Of a stretch of DNA of 64,000 nucleotides, positions 56,744 through 64,000 are shown in pieces (position 1 is the first letter of the stretch; each line of letters begins with the position of its first letter). The notes under the pieces are model-generated. The model did no database searches. It was not told the origin of the DNA and worked only from the letters and a program-made list of their open reading frames with translations. This stretch comes from Cyclobacteriaceae bacterium (lineage in GTDB: Bacteria > Bacteroidota > Bacteroidia > Cytophagales > Cyclobacteriaceae), in assembly GCA_025808415.1 (NCBI GenBank), contig CP075525.1:690001-754000 (forward strand), read 5' to 3'. The position numbers and the translations under genes were made by a program.

Positions 56744-58075
56744 CTAAAGTTTGCTGACTATTTCCTCGAGGTTTATGGTCTCCCAGTTTTTGCCGATCCC
56801 GGGTCTGCTCAGCACCTCGTCCATAATAGCTTTTTGTTTTCTTCCGGTTTCTAATGCGTACGAGTAGCGCAAGTCATCGCGGAAGGTAACCATGGTATAA
56901 AGCGGAATCCATTTATCGGGATAGTGTTCATGTAAACGGGCTTCAATTTTCTTTCGCAGGATAAAATCCTCATCGGCCACCAGGTCGCGCATTTCAATAA
57001 AGTTATCGAGTGCCAGTTGCGCAATGGCATCGGCATCGGGCTTACGAAGTTCCTGAAATTCGGGTAGTACCTTTTTCCATTTATCGCCATGCTTATCCAG
57101 CAACTCATTCAGCACCCGGCAATCTTCAAAGCCGGCATTCATTCCCTGGCCGAAGAAAGGCACAATGCCGTGCGAAGCATCACCGATAAGCAAGGTTTTG
57201 TTTCGAACCCAGGGATAACAGCGGATGGTGACTAATGATGCCGTGGCGTTGTCCCTGAAATCTTCCTGCAGGGTTGGCATCATAGGCACCGCATCAGCAA
57301 AACTCTTTTCAAAAAAATCCTGGATAGCTTCTTTTGAATTCAGTTGTTCGAAGGATGAAGGCCCTTCAAACGGCAAGAATAGTGTACAGGTAAATGTTCT
57401 GTCGGGATTGGGGAGCGCAATCAGCATGTAACTTTCGCGCGGCCAAATGTGCAGGGCATTGGGCTCCAGCTGGTAATCGCCATTTTCGCTGGCGGGTATA
57501 CGCAATTCTTTGTAGCCGTGTTCGATATAGGTTTGCTGGTATTCAAAACGATCGGTGAATTGCATGGCGCCACGCACGGCTGAGAAGGCTCCGTCCGACC
57601 CGATGATCAGATCAAATGATTTGTGCTTCACCGCTTCATATTCTTGCAAGGTTAATTCTGTTTTGGAAAAATCTACCCCCAGGCACCGGTGTTCAAAGAA
57701 AAATTCAACCCCATGGTTTTCAGCTTCGGTCATCAGTACCATATTCAATCCGCCCCGTGAAACGGAGTTGATAAACTGACCAGTTTTACCGTAGGGTTGA
57801 AAATTCAGCTCCCCGGTTTCATCGTGAATCATTCGCCCATGCATGGGTATGGCATTTTGCCTGAGCACTTCGGCCAGCCCAACGGCCTCAAGGGCGCGAA
57901 TACCGCGATTGCTCAAAGCCAGGTTTATGGAGCGGCCACCTTCAATCAGGTGCTTGCGCATATCAAGCCTGCGTTCGTAAACCGACACTTTATACCCCCG
58001 TTTTGCCAGGTAAATGGAAAGCAGTGAGCCAACAAGCCCGGCCCCTACAATGGCGATGTGTTTTGTTTCTTTCAT
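56744..58075 (-). CDS. kmo: Kynurenine 3-monooxygenase
   Basis: KMO hydroxylates L-kynurenine with NADPH, O2 and FAD. The 443-residue flavoprotein has the FAD motif IVGAGLVGSLLSIYLAKRGY, EGGRSINLALSNRGI and, further on, LIGDASHGIVPFFGQGMNAGFED, all characteristic of the KMO branch. It is the last gene of the leftward kynurenine operon, about 100 bases after kynU, with a perfect palindrome in that gap. Confidence 0.95.
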   Translation of the reverse strand: MKETKHIAIVGAGLVGSLLSIYLAKRGYKVSVYERRLDMRKHLIEGGRSINLALSNRGIRALEAVGLAEVLRQNAIPMHGRMIHDETGELNFQPYGKTGQFINSVSRGGLNMVLMTEAENHGVEFFFEHRCLGVDFSKTELTLQEYEAVKHKSFDLIIGSDGAFSAVRGAMQFTDRFEYQQTYIEHGYKELRIPASENGDYQLEPNALHIWPRESYMLIALPNPDRTFTCTLFLPFEGPSSFEQLNSKEAIQDFFEKSFADAVPMMPTLQEDFRDNATASLVTIRCYPWVRNKTLLIGDASHGIVPFFGQGMNAGFEDCRVLNELLDKHGDKWKKVLPEFQELRKPDADAIAQLALDNFIEMRDLVADEDFILRKKIEARLHEHYPDKWIPLYTMVTFRDDLRYSYALETGRKQKAIMDEVLSRPGIGKNWETINLEEIVSKL

Positions 58076-58122
58076 GAAAATTAAATCACTGCGGAATATA
58101 GCTTTTCAAGGTGATAAAAAAT

Positions 58123-58136
58123 CTGATAATTATCAG
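58123..58136. promoter_or_regulatory. Perfect 14-bp palindrome between kynU and kmo
   Basis: CTGATAATTATCAG reads the same on both strands. It lies 48 bases before the kmo ATG, the size and symmetry of a dimeric regulator site. No regulator gene is present in the window. Confidence 0.45.
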
Positions 58137-58174
58137 TGAATTAAGCATCCTTTTACGGTGCAGCACTGAATATT

Positions 58175-59440
58175 TTAAATTGCTTTCCTGAAAATTTCTG
58201 CGAAGCGAAATACTTCTTCAAAGGTATTGTAAAGTGGTACTGGCGCCACACGAATTACATTGGGTTCGCGCCAGTCGGCAACAACTCCGGCTTTGGTCAG
58301 CGCTTTAAAAACTTCCTTGCCTTTCTGCTTCATGTAAACAGACAGCTGACACCCGCGTTCACGAGGGTTTGATGGTGTAAGTATGGTAAAGATTTTATTG
58401 TTCGGATCAATTTCAGATAACAGAAATTCGAGGTAGCCGGTGAGTAACAAACTTTTTTTTCGCAGGTTTTTTATTCCGGCCTGCTGAAAAATTTCCAATG
58501 AGGCTAAATGGGCTGCGCCCGATAGCACCGGGAAGTTGGAGAGTTGCCAACCATCAACACCGGGCATGGGAATAAATCCTTTTTTCATTTGAAAGCGTTC
58601 TTTCTCGTGGTGCCCCCACCAACCTGAAAATCTTGGCAAGTCAAAATTTTGTGCATGTCGCTCATGTATAAATGCCCCGGCAATACCACCCGGGCCGGAG
58701 TTCAGGTATTTGTAACTGCACCACACGGCAAAATCCACCCCATCGCCATGCAGGTTTAAAGGAACATTGCCAATAGTATGCGCCAGGTCGAAACCGGCAT
58801 GCGCTCCGGCTTTGTGGGCAGCTTCAGTAATTTTTTTAATGTTGAAAAACTGACCGGTGTAATATTGAACACCTCCAAAAATCACCAAAGCAAGCTGCGA
58901 TGCGTGAGCTTCAATTGTGGTAAGGATATCTTCAAGGCGTAATGTGTTTTCGCCTTTGCGTGGGCTCAGTTCGACCAAGGCTTCAGCAGGATTTTGATTG
59001 TGCCATTTTAGTTGCGACTCAAAGGCATATTGATCGGAGGAGAAAGCACCGGCTTCAACAATTATTTTGAACCGTTGTTTTGTTGGCCGGTAAAACGAAA
59101 CCATCATTAAATGCAGGTTTACTGTTAGCTGGTTCATGGCCACAACTTCAATCGGTTTGGCACCAACTAGTTGTGCAAGTGCTTTTTTGCTGAATTTGTG
59201 ATAGTACAACCAAGGCCTTCGTGAATGCAGGTGCCCCTCTACGCCAAGTTTAGCCCAATCCGTAAGTTCTTCGTTAACAAACTTTTTTGTTGACTTGGGT
59301 TGGAGACCCAGTGAATTGCCGGTAAAGTAAATGCACTTCTTCCCATTAACCGTTGGCATTTCAAACTGGTTTCGAAACGATTTCAATACATCGGCTTTAT
59401 CGAGCTTTTTCGCGAAGCTTAAGGAGTTTTCAAATTTCAT
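58175..59440 (-). CDS. kynU: Kynureninase
   Basis: KynU is a PLP enzyme that splits kynurenine or 3-hydroxykynurenine into anthranilate or 3-hydroxyanthranilate and alanine. The 421-residue protein has YFTGNSLGLQP near the N-terminus, Asp218 in GFDLAHTIGN and the PLP lysine Lys244 in WCSYKYLNSGPGG. It starts 14 bases after the DinB gene. With kmo and the dioxygenase, it feeds the 3-hydroxyanthranilate branch. Confidence 0.95.
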   Translation of the reverse strand: MKFENSLSFAKKLDKADVLKSFRNQFEMPTVNGKKCIYFTGNSLGLQPKSTKKFVNEELTDWAKLGVEGHLHSRRPWLYYHKFSKKALAQLVGAKPIEVVAMNQLTVNLHLMMVSFYRPTKQRFKIIVEAGAFSSDQYAFESQLKWHNQNPAEALVELSPRKGENTLRLEDILTTIEAHASQLALVIFGGVQYYTGQFFNIKKITEAAHKAGAHAGFDLAHTIGNVPLNLHGDGVDFAVWCSYKYLNSGPGGIAGAFIHERHAQNFDLPRFSGWWGHHEKERFQMKKGFIPMPGVDGWQLSNFPVLSGAAHLASLEIFQQAGIKNLRKKSLLLTGYLEFLLSEIDPNNKIFTILTPSNPRERGCQLSVYMKQKGKEVFKALTKAGVVADWREPNVIRVAPVPLYNTFEEVFRFAEIFRKAI

Positions 59441-59454
59441 GGTAGATGATCGGT

Positions 59455-59991
59455 TTACGATTTAATCGTTTCCTTTAGATGGGCCGCAACCTGTTTGTGA
59501 TGATGCTCAACATGGTAGGTGGTAAAATATAACATTTCCCGAAAGGTAAGCTTACCCAGCAAGGGATGGGGGAGAAGCAGCCTGTCCAGTTGATCTTCCG
59601 GATATTTTTGAGCTCGCCTGATCAGGGATTCAACAAGGCGTTCCAATTTTCTGATAAGCTGATCACGTTGATTTACAGCGACAGGCTTCGGAATAAATCG
59701 GCCAGATGCCTTTCCACCCAAGGCCAGCTTGGCTTGATATTTTTCCACTAACCCATCGTATGTTCTTGAGGGGCGGTTCGCTTTTCCAAAAAACAAGGTT
59801 ATTAAAATTCCCGGAAGGGAAAAGGCAAGATTAACGGGGCTGGTACTTCGCACAAGGTGATCAAGTTGCTGGCCGGCTGACCATTTGCCTACAGGAGAGA
59901 AGACAAAGTTTTCATCCGACAAGCGTTTAATATCCTCAATAAAAAGTTGGTGTTTTCGGGCCAGCAGTTCTGCGATTGGGGTTTTGTTCAT
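59455..59991 (-). CDS. DinB-family protein in the kynurenine operon
   Basis: A 178-residue DinB/YfiT-like helical-bundle protein with the histidine pattern WSAGQQLDHLVRS at about 37-49 and YHVEHHHKQVAAH near 159-171. It lies between the dioxygenase (nine bases) and kynU (14 bases), so it is tightly part of the operon, but no step of the pathway is known to need it. It may be a thiol- or metal-dependent hydrolase; function unknown. Confidence 0.82.
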   Translation of the reverse strand: MNKTPIAELLARKHQLFIEDIKRLSDENFVFSPVGKWSAGQQLDHLVRSTSPVNLAFSLPGILITLFFGKANRPSRTYDGLVEKYQAKLALGGKASGRFIPKPVAVNQRDQLIRKLERLVESLIRRAQKYPEDQLDRLLLPHPLLGKLTFREMLYFTTYHVEHHHKQVAAHLKETIKS

Positions 59992-60000
59992 ATGTAAGGA

Positions 60001-60531
60001 TTAAACAAACCGTGGGTCGGCCTCCATAACGGTACCACATTTTTTACAGGTTCGCAATTCGTGTGAGCCGTAGAATTCGCGAAAGCGCGGCAAAAAATCT
60101 TTTTCGATATTATCCAGATGAAAGCGGTATTCATGCAGTTTATTATTGCATTTGTCGCAGTACCACTGTAAGCCATCCAGTATATTTTCCTCCGGGCGTT
60201 TGCATTCAATTACAAGTCCTACCGAGTTGGCCGGGCGTTCAGGCCGGTGTGGTACACGGGCCGGCAGCAGAAACATTTCGCCTTGCTTAATGAGTATATC
60301 CACCGGTTTGCCGTCTTCCTGTATGCGAACATTAATGTCGCCTTCCAGTTGATAGAAGAGTTCCTCTGTTTCGTTGAAATGGTAATCTTTTCGGGCATTG
60401 GGTCCGCCCACAATCATTACAATGTAGTCCCCGGCATCGGCATATAAATTTTTATTCCCTACAGGTGGTTTAAGCAGTGATCGGTTTTCGGTAATCCATT
60501 GGTTCAGGTTGAACGGTCTGCGTATGGGCAT
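60001..60531 (-). CDS. 3-hydroxyanthranilate 3,4-dioxygenase
   Basis: This iron enzyme opens the ring of 3-hydroxyanthranilate to 2-amino-3-carboxymuconate semialdehyde. The 176-residue cupin has the Fe ligands His51, Glu57 and His95, and four cysteines (125, 128, 162, 165) that form the second rubredoxin-like iron site of bacterial enzymes. The numbering matches the characterised Cupriavidus enzyme. It is the first gene of the leftward operon, divergent from the SDR gene. Confidence 0.95.
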   Translation of the reverse strand: MPIRRPFNLNQWITENRSLLKPPVGNKNLYADAGDYIVMIVGGPNARKDYHFNETEELFYQLEGDINVRIQEDGKPVDILIKQGEMFLLPARVPHRPERPANSVGLVIECKRPEENILDGLQWYCDKCNNKLHEYRFHLDNIEKDFLPRFREFYGSHELRTCKKCGTVMEADPRFV

Positions 60532-60617
60532 ATTTTTAAAAATTAGTCGGTGATCAATTGAAGAATTGCTAATTTAAGAACATTTCAATGTAGTTTTCTA
60601 ACACTTTATGGGGCTGT

Positions 60618-61403
60618 ATGAATATTGATTTAACCGGAAAACAAGCCGTGGTTTGTGGAAGCACGCAGGGTATAGGCAAAGCTTCGGCTATTGAATTAGC
60701 CTCCTTGGGTGCATCCGTTACCCTGTTGGCACGCGATGAACAAAAATTATTGAGCGTACTTACCGAGTTGCCGGTTAAACACGGTCAACAACATGGATTT
60801 CTGAAGGCCGATTTTTCCAATGTTGATGAGGTGGATCGCGTTATCACAAAATACGTATCATCAAACGCGGTTCACATTTTAGTTAACAACACGGGCGGCC
60901 CCCCGGGTGGGCTGGCCATTGATGCCCGGCAAGAAGAATTTGTTAAAGCATTTGCTGCGCATTTGTTGTGCAACCAGTCCTTGGTTCAGGCGGTGGTTCC
61001 ATCCATGAAAAAGGAAAAATACGGGCGCATAATAAATATTATTTCCACATCCGTTAAAATCCCCTTGCGGGGTTTGGGAGTTTCCAATACGATTCGGGGT
61101 GCTGTTGCAAGTTGGGCCAAAACATTGTCGGTTGAATTGGGGCCGTTTGGAATTACCGTGAACAATGTTTTGCCTGGTGCCACGATGACGGGTCGGTTAG
61201 AGGCGCTGGTAAAATCAAAAGCTGAAAAATCAAAGCGTTCCTTTGAAGAAGTGATGAACGAAATGGTTGCGGAAATCCCTGCCGGCCGGATAGGTGAGGC
61301 ACATGAAGTTGCGGCATCGGTGGCATTTTTGGCTACCCCGGCAGCCGCCTATATTAATGGAATAAATGTTCCTGTAGATGGGGGCCGAACGGGCTCACTT
61401 TAA
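60618..61403 (+). CDS. SDR-family protein lacking the catalytic Tyr-Lys
   Basis: A 261-residue short-chain dehydrogenase fold with the nucleotide motif CGSTQGIGKAS and NNTGGPPGG. The active-site YxxxK is replaced by Ser156 and Arg160 in LGVSNTIRGAVASWAKT; Ser143 (NIISTSV) is kept. Proteins of this subfamily occur in several bacteria. It may still bind NAD(P) or use different chemistry. Its position, divergent from the dioxygenase and in line with the aldehyde dehydrogenase, suggests a part in tryptophan breakdown, but this is inference. Confidence 0.82.
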   Translation: MNIDLTGKQAVVCGSTQGIGKASAIELASLGASVTLLARDEQKLLSVLTELPVKHGQQHGFLKADFSNVDEVDRVITKYVSSNAVHILVNNTGGPPGGLAIDARQEEFVKAFAAHLLCNQSLVQAVVPSMKKEKYGRIINIISTSVKIPLRGLGVSNTIRGAVASWAKTLSVELGPFGITVNNVLPGATMTGRLEALVKSKAEKSKRSFEEVMNEMVAEIPAGRIGEAHEVAASVAFLATPAAAYINGINVPVDGGRTGSL

Positions 61404-61421
61404 TAGGCTTTATCTGATTTC

Positions 61422-63497
61422 ATGGTAAATGTTTTTCTCATTTCAGCGCTACTGTTGGGGTGTGTGGCCGCACATGCTCAACTCACCGTATTGGTGCAGG
61501 AAGATTTTAAGGATAACCACCTGGGATGGCATGAGGAAAAGGATGACAAGCACTCGGTTCAGATTAAAAACGGCCACTATGAAATAATAGCCCCTGCCGG
61601 TGGATGGATGACTTATATCTACCCGGGCCTGGATGAACGAAAGGATTTTTTGTTTGAAGCAAGCTTTACCCAAACCAACGGGAGTACCGATAATGGTTTT
61701 GGTTTCATTTGGGGATATGATGAGAAGTCGAAAATAAATGCTTTTGTTATTTCAACGAATGGTTATGCCAAAGTGTGGACATATGATGAGGCCAGGAAAG
61801 ATGCTAAAGACTGGAAGAAGATTGAAAACATTAAACCCCTTGGCCTTGCCAACCGGTTGAAAGTTGAGCAACGTGATGAGGTGATGAAATTTTTTGTTAA
61901 TGGAGCAGAAGTGTTTAGCATTAAGCCTACCTCGTGGTATGGCAAAACACTAGGGTTTGTTGCCTACACCGATATGCGGTTGCTCGTAGATGATTTTATT
62001 TTAAAATCGGATATAGTCATAAACCTTCCTGCCGATATGCCGAGGGGATTGGTAAAGGAAAACCTGGGCGCTATGGTGAATACGGAGTTTGACGAAGTCA
62101 CGCCCAAAATATCTGTAGATGGTAGGACAATCTATTTCGCCCGAAAGCATAGCCCCGCGAACACCGGTGGTGAGCAGGATGCTTCGGATATATGGTTCAG
62201 TACATCTGTGGATGGCGTTACCTGGACAACAAGTAAAAATATAGGTGCACCTATAAATTCTGAGCAGGTAAATAATATCGTTTCAATCGGGCAGGATAAC
62301 AACAGTATACTCATGGCTACGGCAACCGATTTTGAATTGTTTGAACGAACCACTTCAGGATGGCGCAGCGCAGGTATGCTGGGTGTGCAGTATCAAAACG
62401 AACATAAATACTTTGAGGCATCACAAGCGCCAGACGGAAAATCAATTTTGTTTACGGCAAAAAATAAAAGCAGCCTTTTTTATAAAGAAAACCGTGAAGA
62501 GAAAGATGTTTTTGTTTCCCTTAAAGGCGTTGATGGTAAATGGAGCACGCCCATAAACCTGGGACCGGTTATTAATACCCCGGGCAATGAGGCTTCGCCC
62601 GTGTTAGCGGCCGATGGACGTACGCTTTATTTTGCTTCTGATGGTCACCCCGGCTATGGCGGATTGGATATTTTTATGAGCAAGCGCATAGGCGATTCAT
62701 GGACAAGCTGGACCAAACCGGTTAACCTGGGGCCGGAAATCAACACATTTGGTTTTGATGCCTACTACACCGTGCCTGCATCCGGAGAGGTGGCTTACCT
62801 TTGCACTTCGGCTGGTGGTTTTGGAAAATCCGATATTGTACGGATAAAATTGCCGCAATCGGTTAAGCCCGATCCGGTGGTACTGGTATTCGGCAAAGTG
62901 TTGAATGCAAAAACCAATAAGCCCGTGCAGGCAGAAATTATTTTTGAAAATATCGTTACGCGAAAAGAAGCGGGCGAGGCTAAATCCGACCCGGCAACAG
63001 GCGACTATCGTGTGGTTTTGCCATACGGAACAAACTATGGGTTGCATGCCAGGGCTAAAGGATTTCTATCCGTAAATGAAAACCTGGAGTTGATGAGCGT
63101 GAGCACGTATACCGAATCAAAAAAGGATTTGTTGCTGGTTCCGATTGAAGTGGGGGAAGCCATTGCCCTCAACAATGTTTTTTTTGAACAGGGCAAGCCG
63201 GTACTAAAACCTGAGTCTTATCCGGAACTTGACAGACTGGTGATTATTCTTAAAGAAAACCCAACCATGGAGATCATGCTCAGCGGACACACCGATAATG
63301 TGGGCAACCCTACCAGCTTATTGGCACTATCGCAGGCACGCGTTGGCGCAGTAAAAGATTATCTTGTGAAAAATGGTATTGCTGCCGGCCGCATTACCGG
63401 AAAAGGTTATGGCAGCGAAAAACCCCTGGTAAAAAACGACACGGAAGAGAACCGTAAAATGAACAGGCGTGTAGAGTTTAAAGTGACCAGAAAATAA
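61422..63497 (+). CDS. OmpA-family protein with laminin-G-like, PD40 and CarboxypepD_reg-like parts
   Basis: A 691-residue exported protein (signal MVNVFLISALLLGCVAAHAQ). Residues about 25-195 look like a concanavalin/laminin-G-like domain (FEASFTQTNGSTDNGFGFIW); about 210-470 carry PD40 repeats (VSVDGRTIYFARK, LAADGRTLYFASDGHPG); about 485-570 a carboxypeptidase-regulatory-like domain; and about 580-691 an OmpA peptidoglycan-binding domain (LSGHTDNVGN, then RRVEFKV). It is probably periplasmic/outer membrane and anchors to the wall. It lies 18 bases after the SDR gene. Confidence 0.85.
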   Translation: MVNVFLISALLLGCVAAHAQLTVLVQEDFKDNHLGWHEEKDDKHSVQIKNGHYEIIAPAGGWMTYIYPGLDERKDFLFEASFTQTNGSTDNGFGFIWGYDEKSKINAFVISTNGYAKVWTYDEARKDAKDWKKIENIKPLGLANRLKVEQRDEVMKFFVNGAEVFSIKPTSWYGKTLGFVAYTDMRLLVDDFILKSDIVINLPADMPRGLVKENLGAMVNTEFDEVTPKISVDGRTIYFARKHSPANTGGEQDASDIWFSTSVDGVTWTTSKNIGAPINSEQVNNIVSIGQDNNSILMATATDFELFERTTSGWRSAGMLGVQYQNEHKYFEASQAPDGKSILFTAKNKSSLFYKENREEKDVFVSLKGVDGKWSTPINLGPVINTPGNEASPVLAADGRTLYFASDGHPGYGGLDIFMSKRIGDSWTSWTKPVNLGPEINTFGFDAYYTVPASGEVAYLCTSAGGFGKSDIVRIKLPQSVKPDPVVLVFGKVLNAKTNKPVQAEIIFENIVTRKEAGEAKSDPATGDYRVVLPYGTNYGLHARAKGFLSVNENLELMSVSTYTESKKDLLLVPIEVGEAIALNNVFFEQGKPVLKPESYPELDRLVIILKENPTMEIMLSGHTDNVGNPTSLLALSQARVGAVKDYLVKNGIAAGRITGKGYGSEKPLVKNDTEENRKMNRRVEFKVTRK

Positions 63498-63509
63498 ACC
63501 TGCACAGGT

Positions 63510-63563
63510 AAGAATCTTCTTTGTGAACTTTGTGCCTTCTTTGCGTCACCGTTGTGCTTTATA
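63510..63563 (+). repeat. CTTTGTG-type dispersed repeat
   Basis: TTCTTTGTGAACTTTGTG, then CCTTCTTTGCGTCACCGTTG, repeats the CTTTGTG/CTTTGCG unit several times. Similar short repeats are scattered in many Bacteroidota genomes. No gene is seen here. Confidence 0.45.
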
Positions 63564-63579
63564 ATTTTAACAGGTTGAC

Positions 63580-64000
63580 ATGCAGAAAATAAGCAACTAT
63601 ATAAACGGGGCATTGACTGATCCCGTTTCAGGAAATTATTTAGAGAATTTCAATCCCGCTGAGGGCAAACCGTATAGTCTTGTCCCTGATTCCGATGCCG
63701 GAGATGTTCAGCGCGCTGTTGATGCGGCAAGTTTTGCTTTTCCGGCCTGGTCGACTATGCCGGTAGAAAAGCGTTCCGCTATCCTTCAAAAAATTGCCGA
63801 CCTGATCGATCGTGATTTAGATCAGCTTGCCTTAGCTGAAAGTATCGACCAGGGTAAACCGGTTAAGCTTGCCAAAGTGGTTGACATTCCCCGGGCTTCA
63901 GCCAACATGCGCTTCTTTGCCACGGGTGCTATTCACTTTTCATCCGAGGCACACATTACCGGGCAAGAGGCGATCAACTACACTACGCGCACACCAGTGG
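63580..64000 (+). CDS. Aldehyde dehydrogenase, probably 2-aminomuconate semialdehyde dehydrogenase (truncated by window end)
   Basis: The first 140 residues of an NAD-dependent aldehyde dehydrogenase run off the window. It begins MQKISNYINGALTDPVSGNY and shows NFNPAEGKPYSLVPDS, KRSAILQKIADLIDRDLDQ and ESIDQGKPVKLAK, typical of the N-terminal nucleotide domain; catalytic residues lie outside. In this kynurenine setting it is most likely 2-aminomuconate-6-semialdehyde dehydrogenase, the step after decarboxylation of the dioxygenase product; decarboxylase and deaminase genes may follow. Confidence 0.8.
   Translation, partial: MQKISNYINGALTDPVSGNYLENFNPAEGKPYSLVPDSDAGDVQRAVDAASFAFPAWSTMPVEKRSAILQKIADLIDRDLDQLALAESIDQGKPVKLAKVVDIPRASANMRFFATGAIHFSSEAHITGQEAINYTTRTPV

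Overview
The window is ordinary chromosomal DNA of a member of the Bacteroidota, most likely order Cytophagales. The evidence is a type IX secretion gene pair (porU-porV), an OmpA protein with PD40 repeats, a TonB-dependent receptor with a carboxypeptidase-like N-terminal domain, NqrF, a DUF4397 and fasciclin lipoprotein pair, few Shine-Dalgarno sequences, and several promoters of the Bacteroidota type (TTTG, about 19-21 bases, TAnnTTTG). No prophage, insertion sequence, CRISPR array or tRNA gene was seen.

Layout. Bases 1-3080 hold the 3' end of an rRNA operon (23S without its 5' end, then 5S and a terminator). Bases 3119-10315 are a leftward operon: MBL hydrolase, pssA, porU, porV, M16-like protein. 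Bases 10377-18789 hold an FAD oxidoreductase, a large propeller/barrel outer membrane protein, yicC, a 2-hydroxyacid dehydrogenase, an atypical Nramp transporter and an unknown membrane protein. Bases 18805-21350 carry an arginase-superfamily protein and an isolated nqrF. Bases 21463-27213 are a complete methionine regulon read leftward: promoter, SAM riboswitch, a 48-residue peptide ending in a cysteine-rich tail, a set of competing hairpins, then osmC, metY, metX, a metB/metC-type gene and hom. Bases 27242-41480 hold an exported PCMT-like methyltransferase, a lipoprotein, DinB, fabG, lpdA, two tandem small membrane peptides, a giant TPR protein, a secreted nuclease, deoC-gapN-acyP-MBL/beta-CASP and a PIN-type toxin-antitoxin pair. 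Bases 41481-56639 hold a ferredoxin-type glutamate synthase homologue, a haem-binding protein, a BamA-like barrel, an M14 peptidase, a TonB receptor/DUF4397/FAS1 operon and mltF. Bases 56744-64000 hold the kynurenine pathway: kmo, kynU, a DinB gene and 3-hydroxyanthranilate dioxygenase leftward, and an SDR, an OmpA protein and a truncated aldehyde dehydrogenase rightward.

The most interesting part is the leader of the methionine operon (26754-27213). A SAM-I riboswitch sits immediately upstream of an unannotated peptide whose last 11 residues contain eight cysteines. Its Cys codons form one arm of a hairpin that competes with a second, downstream structure. This looks like a two-input leader: SAM sensed by the aptamer, and cysteinyl-tRNA supply sensed by ribosome stalling. 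The coordinates and pairings are read from the sequence; the mechanism is inference.

Other points worth attention are several enzymes with altered catalytic or metal-binding residues (arginase family, Nramp, GapN-like, SDR, M16), a tandem pair of FxRARVF small membrane peptides, and a perfect 14-bp palindrome in front of kmo.
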